64,000 nt of DNA from CAJQQY01 sp045104975 (lineage in GTDB: Bacteria; Bacteroidota; Bacteroidia; Chitinophagales; Saprospiraceae): positions 1-64,000 of the forward strand of contig JBGCCY010000024.1 in the NCBI GenBank assembly GCA_045104975.1. The letters are read 5' to 3'. The notes beneath the pieces are model-generated. The model was not told where the DNA came from. It worked only from the letters and a program-made list of their open reading frames with translations, and did no database searches. The position numbers were made by a program, and so were the translations under genes. Of this stretch, positions 16,100 to 24,202 are shown one piece after another; position 1 is the stretch's first letter; each line of letters opens with the position of its first letter.

Positions 16100-16534
16100 A
16101 TGAAAAAATTATTGCTTTTTATTCCATTAATCTTAATGCTCGGTTGTTCGAGCATTGCTCAAAATTCTAAACAAATGAAAAACGAAGTTAAGTCAACCCT
16201 TGCAGCATACTTGAATGCTGGTGATAAAAATAATGTGCAAGAATTGGATAAACACATGCATGAGAACTTTCGTGTAACGCTTTATGATGGGAAAGAAGAT
16301 TTGGTAAAAGTGGTGGACAAGACCACTTATCGAATGCTGATCGAGAATAAAACGTTTGGCGGTTATACTCGAAAAATCCAATATCACAATGTTGAATTTA
16401 TCGGAGAAAACATGGCTTCGGTTAATGTTACCTTGACTAGTCCAGGGAAACCAACATTGAAAAATTTCTATTCTTTGGGTAAGTCAAAAGGGAAATGGTT
16501 TGTCGTTCAAGATTTTGCGACTTTGATTCCTTAA
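16100..16534 (+). CDS. NTF2-like (SnoaL / lumazine-binding-like) lipoprotein
   Basis: 144 residues from the ATG at 16100. It opens with its own lipoprotein signal (MKKLLLFIPLILMLGC, Cys 16), showing that it is a separate secreted protein. The mature part, EVKSTLAAYLNAGDKNNVQELDKHMHENFRVTLYDG, followed by YHNVEFIGENMASVNVTL and LGKSKGKWFVVQDF, is the cone-shaped NTF2-like fold common in small secreted Bacteroidota proteins. The ligand is unknown. It is in the same frame as the DOMON gene with no stop between, so a 319-residue read-through product is possible. Confidence 0.65.
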   Translation: MKKLLLFIPLILMLGCSSIAQNSKQMKNEVKSTLAAYLNAGDKNNVQELDKHMHENFRVTLYDGKEDLVKVVDKTTYRMLIENKTFGGYTRKIQYHNVEFIGENMASVNVTLTSPGKPTLKNFYSLGKSKGKWFVVQDFATLIP

Positions 16535-16620
16535 AATAATTTCCTTCTTTTTTTGAAAAAAGTATTCATCGATAGTTACTCGTTGAATGCTTTTTCTTTT
16601 TTTTGTAAAAAAATAATTCA

Positions 16621-17136
16621 ATGCGAGTATATCTTTTAGGATTTATGGGAAGTGGGAAAAGTTTTTCAGGCAGACGATTAGCTGAGAAAAATAGCATGTC
16701 GTTCATTGATTTGGATGAATATATTGAAGCGAAAGAAGGGCGAACGATTCGGGAAATTTTCGAAAAAGAAGGAGAAGATTATTTTCGGAAAATTGAAAAA
16801 GAATGTTTACATGAAATGGGAGAGAGAGAAAGGACTATCATTTCGACAGGAGGTGGAACGCCTTGTTTCTTTGACAATATAAAATGGATGAATGAAAGTG
16901 GGGTGACTGTTTTTTTAGAAACATCAATTGAAATTTTGGCCAATCGTTTATTTGATGAAATGCAAAAGCGGCCTTTGCTAAAAGGTTTTTCAAAAGAAGA
17001 ATTAAAGATTTTTATCGAAAAGAAACTAGCGGAACGAAATCCGTTTTACCATCAAACTCAAATATGGTACAAACAAAATGAGGAAGGACAAGATGTTGCA
17101 GAGGAACTGGGGAGATATTTAACTCCTAGCCCTTAA
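16621..17136 (+). CDS. aroK: Shikimate kinase
   Basis: Phosphorylates shikimate in aromatic amino acid synthesis. 171 residues with the P-loop GFMGSGKSFSG, shikimate-binding FIDLDEYIE, the RTIREIFEKEGEDYFRKIE segment and STGGGTP, and the lid region MQKRPLL. All match the AroK/AroL family and its usual length. The gene is alone; aroE, the preceding step of the pathway, is about 10 kb downstream on the same strand. Confidence 0.96.
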   Translation: MRVYLLGFMGSGKSFSGRRLAEKNSMSFIDLDEYIEAKEGRTIREIFEKEGEDYFRKIEKECLHEMGERERTIISTGGGTPCFFDNIKWMNESGVTVFLETSIEILANRLFDEMQKRPLLKGFSKEELKIFIEKKLAERNPFYHQTQIWYKQNEEGQDVAEELGRYLTPSP

Positions 17137-17211
17137 GGACAAAATTTGAATATCCAATTTTCAACAAAACTGCTATCAAAAAAATTAGACATTGGTTATT
17201 TAAAAAAGAAA

Positions 17212-17247
17212 AAGCCGTAACAAACATCAGTTTGCTACGGCTTCTTC
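17212..17247. terminator. Terminator between aroK and rlpA
   Basis: AAGCCGTAACAAAC (17212-17225) pairs with GTTTGCTACGGCTT (17230-17243) with one mismatch; A-rich before and T-rich after, so it can serve both convergent genes. Confidence 0.8.
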
Positions 17248-17306
17248 ATTAATCTCAAATTAGCTTTTTCGATTGCCAAAGGCATAATTGAAAAAGAACT
17301 GGGGAT

Positions 17307-18227
17307 TTACTCAGCACCCAACGGCACTACAAATCCAGCAATTTTTTTATTTTTCTTTAAATCTTTTTTATAAGCATTCGCTTGATCACGTGTTTCGAAT
17401 TGCCCTAAAATGATTTTGTAAACATTATTACCACGATCTACTTTTTCCGTACTCACCAAAATTTGAGTAAACCATCTTCCTTGCAATTCTGCTACTTTTT
17501 TCAAAACACCATCGTAGTCAGAAAGAGAAGCAACTTGAACTCCAAAACCTTCTTTTCTAGGTTTTAAAATAGAAATTTGGAATAAGTCTGCATTTTTAAA
17601 ATCAGTACCATTCATCATTGGAAGTGATCTTTTAGCATCAGCACCTTTGCTAGTTGATTGAGTTTGAGGAGCTGGTTTAGCAGCAACTACTTTTTTAGCT
17701 GGAGCTTTTTTAACTGGAGCAGCAGTTTTAGTTGCTGGTTTTGTAGATGCTGCTGCTTTTGCATTTCCTTTTTTAATGGCTTCCTCTACAGACTTTCTAG
17801 TTTTAGGAGGAACAGAATACTCTTCCGGTTTTTTGTCTCCCTTGCTAGTTAATTCTTCAGATTTAGTATTTACTAACTCAACTTTTACCTGAGCAATTCC
17901 GTCTTGAATCAATCCAATTTTTGCAGCAGCAGCTCTTGACAAGTCAACGATTCGTCCTTTGATATATGGTCCACGGTCAATTACTTTGACCACCACAGAT
18001 TTTTTATTTTCTAGGTGAGTTACTTTTAGCATAGTGCCATAAGCATAGTCATTATGAGCACAAGTCATCTTATTTTTATCATATTTAGCACCACTCGCAG
18101 TTTTTTTACCGTGGTAGGCATCCGAATAATAAGAAGCTTGCCCATACTGTTCATCTTGGGCAGTCATAGCAACTGTAAACCCAAAAAGAAGAAATATTGA
18201 AAGCGTAAGTTTGAAATAGGTTTTCAT
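17307..18227 (-). CDS. rlpA: RlpA-type septal ring lytic transglycosylase with SPOR domain
   Basis: 306 residues: signal peptide (MKTYFKLTLSIFLLFGF, cleavage near MTAQ), double-psi barrel (GQASYYSDAYHGKKTASG, then VVVKVIDRGPYIKGRIVDLSRAAA with the catalytic-type D and the H of AHNDYAYG), an Ala/Lys/Pro-rich linker (residues about 140-205), and a C-terminal SPOR domain (GFGVQVASLSDYDGVLKKV, VYKIILGQFETRDQA) that binds denuded septal peptidoglycan. Length and order match RlpA. A TAccTTTG element lies 84-91 bases upstream. It is divergent from mnmA. Confidence 0.92.
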   Translation of the reverse strand: MKTYFKLTLSIFLLFGFTVAMTAQDEQYGQASYYSDAYHGKKTASGAKYDKNKMTCAHNDYAYGTMLKVTHLENKKSVVVKVIDRGPYIKGRIVDLSRAAAAKIGLIQDGIAQVKVELVNTKSEELTSKGDKKPEEYSVPPKTRKSVEEAIKKGNAKAAASTKPATKTAAPVKKAPAKKVVAAKPAPQTQSTSKGADAKRSLPMMNGTDFKNADLFQISILKPRKEGFGVQVASLSDYDGVLKKVAELQGRWFTQILVSTEKVDRGNNVYKIILGQFETRDQANAYKKDLKKNKKIAGFVVPLGAE

Positions 18228-18310
18228 GGTGAAACTGTTTTTTGATTATGTATGTTTTAAAATTATGGTTAAAATCAGATAGATACAACTTTTCAGCAAT
18301 GAAAGCTGTT

Positions 18311-18318
18311 CAAAGGTA
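18311..18318 (-). promoter_or_regulatory. -7 element of rlpA
   Basis: TAccTTTG on the minus strand, 83 bases before the rlpA ATG; identical to the -7 element of surE. No clear -33 element. Confidence 0.4.
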
Positions 18319-18349
18319 GAATCATCAACCTTCAAAATGCTATTAGTTT

Positions 18350-18383
18350 TTTGAACCAATAAGCATCAAATTTTGTATTTTTG
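18350..18383 (+). promoter_or_regulatory. Promoter of mnmA
   Basis: TTTG (18350-18353), 22 bases, TAttTTTG (18376-18383). It matches the Bacteroidota consensus, slightly wide spacing, and lies about 255 bases before the mnmA ATG. Confidence 0.45.
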
Positions 18384-18639
18384 TGGTTTGAAAAAAGGAT
18401 TCAGCTGTTCTGTAATTAAATTATTACAAATAGTATGTTTTTTTGAGAACAGTTGAAAAAAGGATTAGATTAATTTAACGAGCATGTAAGTTCGCAAATT
18501 ATTTCCAAATATCTTTTTATTTTTTGAAAAAAGCTAGCAGTAGACGATAAAACAATTATCAATCGATTAATTAGATTATATATTTTTTAACAAATAAATG
18601 ACCTATAAAAGCTCCTTTCAAGGGCTGGGGGTTTAAAAT

Positions 18640-19746
18640 ATGAGTAAAAAAGGAAGAGTTTTGGTAGCCATGAGTGGTGGAATTGATAGCACCGTTGCAG
18701 CAATGATGTTGCATGAGGAAGGTTACGAGGTGATTGGAATCACTATGAAAACATGGGATTATGCCAACGCTGGTGGAAATAAAAAAGAAACAGGTTGTTG
18801 CAGTTTGGACTCGATTAATGATGCTCGAATGGTGGCGGTAAATATGGGCTTTCACCATTTTATCGTAGATATTCGAGAGGAATTCGGGGACTATGTGATT
18901 GATAACTTTGTAGATGAATATTTGGCGGGACGAACACCCAATCCTTGTGTTTTGTGCAATACGCATATCAAGTGGAGTTCTCTTTTGAAACGAGCAGATG
19001 CTTTGGATTGCGAATTTATTGCAACAGGACATTATGCCAAAATTAAAGAAGAAAATGGTCGAAGATTTATTACCAAAGGAAAAGATGAGCGAAAAGATCA
19101 GTCTTATGTTTTGTGGGGATTAAGTCAAGAATGTATGGAGCGAAGTCGATTTCCATTAGGTGGATTTACTAAACCTGAAGTTCGAAAGATGGCTTTCGAT
19201 TGGGGATATACTGATTTGTCGAAAAAAGGAGAGAGTTATGAAATTTGCTTTGTGCCAGATAATGATTACCGTGGATTTTTGACACGTCGAGTGGAAGGAT
19301 TAGAAGAAAGAGTGGCAGGAGGAGAATTCATCAGTCCACAAGGAGAAATTTTGGGGACACATCGAGGATATCCATTTTATACAGTCGGTCAACGAAAAGG
19401 GTTGGGGAAGGCATTTGGAGAACCAATGTTTGTAACTGAAATTCAGCCTGAAACGAATCGGGTAGTGCTTGGTCGAATTGATGATTTAATTAGAAATGGT
19501 ATGACCGTTTCGCAAATTAATTCAATGAAATATGAGTCGATTCCTAATGGAATGGAAGCGGTTACTCAAATTCGATACAACGATCCAGGTGTTTTGGCAA
19601 AAATTAAAAACGATGGTAGCGACAAAATTGAAGTTGAATTTTTAGCTAATGTTCGAGGTGTTGCACCAGGTCAATCTGCTGTTTTTTACGAAGGTGATGA
19701 TGTGGTCGGAGGAGGATTGATTTATGGCAGTTTTTTGAATAAATAA
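18640..19746 (+). CDS. mnmA: tRNA-specific 2-thiouridylase MnmA
   Basis: Uses ATP and persulfide sulfur to make 2-thiouridine at the wobble position of Lys, Glu and Gln tRNAs. 368 residues with the PP-loop VAMSGGIDSTVAAMML, the catalytic cysteines in NPCVLCNTHIKW and SYEICFVPDNDY, and the motif ATGHYAKI. The C-terminal part (YPFYTVGQRKGLG and the ARGVAPGQSAVFYEG-like RGVAPGQS) is the family's beta-barrel. Length is normal. The ATG is preceded by a G-rich stretch (GGGCTGGGGG) unlike its neighbours. Confidence 0.96.
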   Translation: MSKKGRVLVAMSGGIDSTVAAMMLHEEGYEVIGITMKTWDYANAGGNKKETGCCSLDSINDARMVAVNMGFHHFIVDIREEFGDYVIDNFVDEYLAGRTPNPCVLCNTHIKWSSLLKRADALDCEFIATGHYAKIKEENGRRFITKGKDERKDQSYVLWGLSQECMERSRFPLGGFTKPEVRKMAFDWGYTDLSKKGESYEICFVPDNDYRGFLTRRVEGLEERVAGGEFISPQGEILGTHRGYPFYTVGQRKGLGKAFGEPMFVTEIQPETNRVVLGRIDDLIRNGMTVSQINSMKYESIPNGMEAVTQIRYNDPGVLAKIKNDGSDKIEVEFLANVRGVAPGQSAVFYEGDDVVGGGLIYGSFLNK

Positions 19747-19868
19747 TTGAAGCGATCTTTTCAAAAATTGGAGTATTTTTTGCACATATTATTTTTTGTT
19801 TTTATCTGAAAAAAAATGTAAAATGGGGATAGATTTAATAATTCTCTTTTACACATCGTTTATAAATT

Positions 19869-20678
19869 ATGAAAAATAAAATATTACTATTCTGTGCTTT
19901 AGTGATTTTGAGTTTTACTCATTTTTCTTGTAATGAAAATACAGTTGGAGAAAATTTGGTTCTTAAAAAAGGCTATAATTATTATCCACTTGAAATTGGA
20001 AATTATATCACCTATCAATTAGATTCAATAATCTATCGAGGATTAAGTGGAAACCCTTGTGAATTTGTTCAAGATACGGCAAGCCATTTTTTAAAAGAAG
20101 AAGTGGTTGATGTTTTCGAAGACAACTCAGGCGTATTAAATTATATCATAGAAAGATTTATTAGCCAAAATCAAGATGGGCCATGGCAAATTGCTGATGT
20201 TTGGAATACTAAAAAAACAGAAACTCAAGTCGAACGAGTGGAAGAAAATTTAAGATTTATCAAACTCGTTTTTCCAGTTCGAGAAGGTACAGGTTGGAAT
20301 GGAAATACTTATTTTCAAGACACAACGACTGTTTTAGGTGGTGAAACGATTGATTTTTATAAACATTGGTCAGACCAATATGAATACGAATCAGTTGATA
20401 TGCCAGAAGAATTTAATGGAATTATGTTCGACTCGGTGACGACTATTATTCAATCTGAACCAAGTGAAAACAAAATTAATCACCGTGTTTCTATTGAAAA
20501 GTATGCGAGAGGAGTTGGGCTAATTTATAAGGAAATGAAGATTTTAGATACACAATGCAAAATTGAATCTGGTCCATGTGGAGGATCAGGAGGACTCTCA
20601 CCTTGCAATGCAATTCCTTGGGAAGAAAAAGCAGAACGAGGATTGATACTTCGACAAATTGTGGTGGAACATAATTAA
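19869..20678 (+). CDS. Lipoprotein of unknown function
   Basis: 269 residues with a lipoprotein signal (MKNKILLFCALVILSF, lipobox HFSC, Cys 21). The mature part begins YYPLEIGNYITYQLDSIIY, a pattern common in Bacteroidota lipoproteins of unknown role that carry a beta-rich fold. Two further cysteine pairs (GNPCEF and near the end CKIESGPCGG, SPCNAIPW) may form disulfides. I do not recognise the family. It is monocistronic, ending in a strong bidirectional terminator. Confidence 0.7.
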   Translation: MKNKILLFCALVILSFTHFSCNENTVGENLVLKKGYNYYPLEIGNYITYQLDSIIYRGLSGNPCEFVQDTASHFLKEEVVDVFEDNSGVLNYIIERFISQNQDGPWQIADVWNTKKTETQVERVEENLRFIKLVFPVREGTGWNGNTYFQDTTTVLGGETIDFYKHWSDQYEYESVDMPEEFNGIMFDSVTTIIQSEPSENKINHRVSIEKYARGVGLIYKEMKILDTQCKIESGPCGGSGGLSPCNAIPWEEKAERGLILRQIVVEHN

Positions 20679-20693
20679 GTTTAGAATTTTATC

Positions 20694-20737
20694 AAAAAAA
20701 AACGGAAATAAGTCAAATACTTATTTCCGTTTTTTTT
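20694..20737. terminator. Strong bidirectional terminator
   Basis: A-run plus ACGGAAATAAGT pairs with ACTTATTTCCGT plus T-run around a CAAAT loop; about 19 bp perfect. Serves the lipoprotein gene (plus) and the NTF2-like gene at 20758 (minus). Confidence 0.9.
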
Positions 20738-20757
20738 GGTGAAATTTTTAATTTTAA

Positions 20758-21192
20758 TCAACTCGAATGATCTGCCACAATCAACCATTTTCCTTTTGTT
20801 TTTTTCAAAATCAATAAAAAATGTCCTTCTAAATCTCCGAGATCAGCACCTCGCTTAAGATGCCATTTTCCGACAACTGAGATTACTTTCCGACTTCGCT
20901 TATCCATATTAATAATATCAAAAGTCAAAAAACCCATAGCTTCTTTGGAAGGATAACTTTTTTTATACCGATCGAGTGTATTTTGCCAGCCGTAAGTTGG
21001 GCCTTTTGAGCCAATGAATTGTAGCTTGTCTGATTTCCAATAGGTAGTCATGAAACCATCAATGTCTCCACGATTCCAAGCTTCAGATTGGGTAGTCATC
21101 AATTTTTTTATTTTTTCGAAATCTTTATTTTGGGAAAAAATGAGTTGAGTTGAGAATAGCACTAAGCTAAACAGTAAGATTGTTTTTTTCAT
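20758..21192 (-). CDS. Secreted NTF2-like / DUF4440-type protein
   Basis: 144 residues from the ATG at 21192: signal peptide MKKTILLFSLVLFSTQLIF with cleavage near SQ, then a single NTF2-like domain (IKKLMTTQSEAWNRGDIDGFMTTYW, KSDKLQFIGSKGPTYGWQNTLDRYKKSYP, GHFLLILKKTKGKWLIVADHSS). The AWNxGDIDGFMxxYW pattern is typical of the SnoaL-like or DUF4440 families. Role unknown. An upstream extension of the frame reads through the intergenic repeat and is rejected. It follows the membrane protein gene on the same strand. Confidence 0.85.
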   Translation of the reverse strand: MKKTILLFSLVLFSTQLIFSQNKDFEKIKKLMTTQSEAWNRGDIDGFMTTYWKSDKLQFIGSKGPTYGWQNTLDRYKKSYPSKEAMGFLTFDIINMDKRSRKVISVVGKWHLKRGADLGDLEGHFLLILKKTKGKWLIVADHSS

Positions 21193-21227
21193 TATTTTGT
21201 TTTTTGTAAAAATAGTAAAAAAAAAAA

Positions 21228-21325
21228 ATGGTTGATGGTGAACGGTTGACGGCCGCTTCGCTGACGGAAAATCGACCAATCTTCTTTCGTCGTTAACCGT
21301 CCGTCGTCCACCGTCTGCCGTCCAA
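21228..21325. repeat. Imperfect inverted repeat, ACGGTTGACGG family
   Basis: The left arm (GGTGAACGGTTGACGG) and right arm (CGTCGTTAACCGTCCGTCG, CCACCGTCTGCCGTCC) are imperfectly complementary. The right arm overlaps the 3' end of the membrane protein gene at 21293, supplying its last residues and its TAA. Confidence 0.55.
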
Positions 21326-22159
21326 AGTTTTCAAATAAACTGCCATCGGAATCAAAAAATGTGGCATTCGATAAATAGCTTCATGCACCCACATCATCAA
21401 CGTATCCTCCATCATATCCACATAAAAATGTCCAATTATTCGAGCCATCGTAGTAGCTAGCCCCCAAAAAATAGTGTAGAGTAGAATCCAGTTACTAATT
21501 TTTCCTTTGATAAAAATGCCAATCGCAATGACGAAATCTAATACTCCAGCAATGTTCAAAAATAGGATGGCAGTCGATTCTTTCACTCCTAAAATTGTCA
21601 TTACCATCTCAGTAAAATGTCCGGGGCGAGGATAATAATTCAAGGCATATAATCCGTGGGAAATAAAAGTAATCGCTATGGCAATTTTCATGAACAAAAT
21701 TAATCGATCATTGATCTCTTGTTTTTTCCATAAATAAAAAAGGAAAATGGGTGATCCAAATTGCAAACTATATTCCCAAAATTGTCCCCATTGGAAGAAT
21801 TTCTCTTTGCAATATAAAAATGCTAAAAACATTAAACTCACCGAACCGAGCCATAAAATATAAGTTAAGGCTCGTGGAATTTTTTTTATAAAGATAGCAA
21901 CCAAGGCACATCCCACATAAAACCATCCATTGGCTTTTATCGCATTTTGAATGGCTTCATCCATTTCCCAACTCGTGATAAAATCTTCATAAGAAATATT
22001 GGAAAACCAAGGCAAGATAGAAGTCATCCAGCTTTCATCCCACAAAAAAGTTCGGAAAGGAGCATCCCAAATGATGTGCTGCCAGGCTCTACCCAAAAAT
22101 ACGAAAACGGTAGCGAGCTGAACCAATAAAAAAATATGTTGAAATTTTTTTGAAGACAT
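21293..22159 (-). CDS. Multi-pass membrane protein, function unknown
   Basis: 288 residues with about seven to eight hydrophobic segments (for example FLLVQLATVFVFLG, FYVGCALVAIFI, LTYILWLGSVSLMFLAFLY, ILFLNIAGVLDFVIAIGIFI). It has no signal motif of a known transporter; the layout slightly recalls DoxX-like membrane proteins but I do not assign it. The last ten residues (LDGRRWTTDG) are encoded by the intergenic inverted repeat, suggesting that the original stop was overrun when the repeat was inserted. Confidence 0.7.
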   Translation of the reverse strand: MSSKKFQHIFLLVQLATVFVFLGRAWQHIIWDAPFRTFLWDESWMTSILPWFSNISYEDFITSWEMDEAIQNAIKANGWFYVGCALVAIFIKKIPRALTYILWLGSVSLMFLAFLYCKEKFFQWGQFWEYSLQFGSPIFLFYLWKKQEINDRLILFMKIAIAITFISHGLYALNYYPRPGHFTEMVMTILGVKESTAILFLNIAGVLDFVIAIGIFIKGKISNWILLYTIFWGLATTMARIIGHFYVDMMEDTLMMWVHEAIYRMPHFLIPMAVYLKTLDGRRWTTDG

Positions 22160-22244
22160 GGAGGGAGATTTTTCAAGCTGTCTGCTTTTTTAGTCGATGA
22201 AACAAAACTAATACAGGTTTCAGAAAGAAGGTTTATGAAAAAAT

Positions 22245-22652
22245 CTATTGCCCCACTTTCTTCGAAAATGTAGACATTTTATTTGTTCTTTTCTTTAGTT
22301 GAGTTTCTGATTTATTGATCTTTTTTTCTTCGTGAGAAATCTCTTTCTGAGAAAATTTTCCTTGCTTTTTCTTTTTTTCTAAATCGACTTTTGCTCGTTC
22401 GATTCGAGCAGCCGATAAGTATAATTTATTTTTCTTTTGATTAGATCTTCTTTTCTTGATTTTTTGCAGATTTTCTTCCTTTTCACTTTTAGTAATTGTT
22501 TTTTTCTTTTTTTGCAAAACGATATTGTTCTCCTTCTTTTCTACTTTTGCATCAATTCCAACTTTTTGAGGTGTTTGCCCTAGTAAGTTATTGGAGCAAA
22601 GAACTAGGCAAATACAAGAAAAACCAACTAACATTACTTTTTGAAAATTCAT
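22245..22652 (-). CDS. Lysine-rich secreted protein
   Basis: 135 residues from the ATG at 22652 (a second ATG is one codon upstream). A signal peptide (MNFQKVMLVGFSCICLVLC...LLGQ) is followed by a very basic, low-complexity region with runs such as LQKKKKTITKSEKEENLQKIKKRRSNQKK and KKKKQGKFSQ. It probably has little globular structure. It lies next to another basic secreted protein (22813) on the same strand, and the two share composition and probably origin. I do not recognise a family. The longer frame upstream crosses a terminator and is rejected. Confidence 0.6.
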   Translation of the reverse strand: MNFQKVMLVGFSCICLVLCSNNLLGQTPQKVGIDAKVEKKENNIVLQKKKKTITKSEKEENLQKIKKRRSNQKKNKLYLSAARIERAKVDLEKKKKQGKFSQKEISHEEKKINKSETQLKKRTNKMSTFSKKVGQ

Positions 22653-22721
22653 CATTTTGTATTTTAAATTAAAGAAATAATACATATTAAATATAGCAGT
22701 TTTTATGCCAGATGTTTCTAT

Positions 22722-22754
22722 AAAAAAAAGGACAACAATCCAAGATTGTTGTCC
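22722..22754 (-). terminator. Terminator of the NMTPEQ-repeat gene
   Basis: GGACAACAATC and GATTGTTGTCC flank a CAA loop (22730-22754); read on the minus strand it is followed by eight T, fitting termination of the gene at 22813-23337. Confidence 0.85.
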
Positions 22755-22812
22755 CACAAATCTTCTTAATTAGAAGATTACCTATCACTATTTTTAAGGA
22801 AGTTGATTCATC

Positions 22813-23337
22813 TTAATTATTCTCTTTCAACTTCTTTTTTTCTTTTTTTAGAACCTTCCGCTTTGCTTTCATCTCAGCTTTCTGTTCAGGTGTCATATTT
22901 TTTCTTCGTTCTTTTTCAGCCTTTTTTCTTTCCTTCATTTGAGCCTTCTGTTCCGGTGTCATATTTCTTCTTCGTTCTGTATTTGCTTTTCTTTTTGCCT
23001 TTTTTTCTGCTCTTTTTTGATCTCGTTCAGCTCGTTGCTCAGGAGTCATGTTTTTTTCCCGTTCAGCTTTGGCTGCTGTTCTTCTAGCTTTTCTTTCTGC
23101 CTTTTGCTCGGGTGTCATATTTTTTCTTTTCTGGCCTTTAATAGCTTTCTTTCCTTTTTTTCGATTAACTTTTTCAGCCTTTTTATTTCTCTTTTTCTCA
23201 ATTTTCACTCGTTCATCAGTTCCTTCATGGACTTTTTCCATTTGAGTTTCTTCAGTAACTTGAGCAAATGTATTTACAGGCGCAAAAGCAATTGCAAGTA
23301 GCATACTTATACTTAATACGATTTTTAATGTCTTCAT
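22813..23337 (-). CDS. Secreted highly basic protein with four NMTPEQ repeats
   Basis: 174 residues from the ATG at 23337. A signal peptide (MKTLKIVLSISMLLAIAF, cleavage near TFAQ, residue 25) is followed by a lysine/arginine-rich chain. NMTPEQ occurs at residues 73, 96, 125 and 147, each time followed by a KAExKxK/R-type helix, so the chain is built from four units of 22-29 residues. The motif recalls the LTPEQ signature of Spy/CpxP-like periplasmic chaperones, whose ligand-binding cradles are basic, but the tandem layout is unusual. The seven-residue extension upstream is ignored because the ATG at 23337 directly precedes the signal peptide. Confidence 0.7.
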   Translation of the reverse strand: MKTLKIVLSISMLLAIAFAPVNTFAQVTEETQMEKVHEGTDERVKIEKKRNKKAEKVNRKKGKKAIKGQKRKNMTPEQKAERKARRTAAKAEREKNMTPEQRAERDQKRAEKKAKRKANTERRRNMTPEQKAQMKERKKAEKERRKNMTPEQKAEMKAKRKVLKKEKKKLKENN

Positions 23338-23607
23338 GATATTTAATTTTGAAGCCAAGCTGGCTAGGTTTTTAAAAAATGTTTTTGTGATTAGTGATTT
23401 TGAAAATTAGATATTATTGGAATAGTCTGTTTTTCAAAGTGTAAAAACGTAATGAATTTCATCATATTGTTTGCCCTTTTGACGACTAGATTTGAAGGAG
23501 TAACAACAGATAACAAAACCTTAACTTAAATGGAGAAGAAAGGAAGGAAATACTATTTTTTTAACGGAACGTTCACATAAGTGACTATAAAAAGGAGGAT
23601 AACTTTA

Positions 23608-23651
23608 AAAATACAGTAACTGCCAAAGATGATTGACAGTTACTGTATTTT
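23608..23651. terminator. Orphan terminator-like hairpin
   Basis: AAAATACAGTAACTG (23608-23622) is perfectly complementary to 23637-23651; the A-rich left and T-rich right flanks resemble a terminator, but no gene ends near it on either strand. Confidence 0.6.
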
Positions 23652-23656
23652 AAATA

Positions 23657-23676
23657 ATTAAGAGTTAACTCTTAAT
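23657..23676. repeat. 20-bp perfect palindrome
   Basis: ATTAAGAGTTAACTCTTAAT reads the same on both strands; it follows the orphan hairpin at 23608 by 5 bases. It could be an operator or a second small hairpin. Confidence 0.45.
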
Positions 23677-24049
23677 CACTCTTTAAAACATTCCTAGATA
23701 AATTGAATTAAACCATCTGGGATAATAAAAAAATATCCTTCTTTGGCGTGTGTTAGTTCGATTTATTAATTCATTTAGTAGAAATGCTCTCCTTAATTTC
23801 TCTAAATATTTATAAAGAAAATCAAAAAGAAATTTTAGTTTAAAATGTGTTTATGTATTTTAGATTCGGGTAAGTTTTTTTATTAATCGTTTTTTTGACG
23901 AGGAAATTATATTTAGTCACTATTTATTCTTTCATAATATTTAATAACTTCTACTATAACGCATTAAATAGAGCTGATCAATATAGAGGAGAATATTAAG
24001 GAAGACTTTATCAATCTATTTAAGATTTACTAGGGGAGGGAAAGACTGG

Positions 24050-24082
24050 TAAGTAGTGCGGATTAATCAACCCGCACTACTT
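24050..24082. terminator. Hairpin downstream of pepD
   Basis: TAAGTAGTGCGG (24050-24061) pairs perfectly with CCGCACTACTTA (24071-24082). It is 120 bases past the pepD stop on the minus strand and may end that transcript, though no clean T-run follows. Confidence 0.5.
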
Positions 24083-24202
24083 AACTACTGGTTCAACTTT
24101 TTTATTTGCATTATTATGAAAATAAAAACAGCGGAAATTCAGCAGGCACAAGTCCAGAAAGAATGCTCTTAGTTTTTAGATTTTGTATTCGGGGAAATTT
24201 CT

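Larger units (their letters stand above)
18228..18639. other. Divergent gap rlpA/mnmA with long mnmA leader
   Basis: 412 bases without a gene. It contains the two promoters and, just after the mnmA promoter, a 14-bp direct repeat TTGAAAAAAGGATT at 18388-18401 and 18453-18466 that encloses a short stem (CTGTTCT 18405-18411 with AGAACAG 18446-18452). If the promoter is real, this structure forms the 5' end of a leader of about 250 bases. Confidence 0.45.
23338..24202. other. 865-base gap with orphan hairpins
   Basis: No convincing gene. It contains a terminator-like hairpin at 23608-23651, a 20-bp palindrome at 23657-23676, and a hairpin at 24050-24082. A 16-codon ORF (23530-23580, MEKKGRKYYFFNGTFT) lies just before the first hairpin but is too short to judge. 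A small RNA or micropeptide transcript is possible; otherwise this is decayed sequence. Confidence 0.45.

Noticed and set aside
22803..23301. Phe/Ser/Leu-rich plus-strand ORFs opposite the NMTPEQ gene
   Set aside because: They are the antisense reading of Lys/Glu-rich repeats (AAA/GAA read as TTT/TTC) and carry no independent signal.
23530..23580. 16-codon ORF MEKKGRKYYFFNGTFT
   Set aside because: Too short to support as a gene by sequence alone; kept only as a note in the gap entry.
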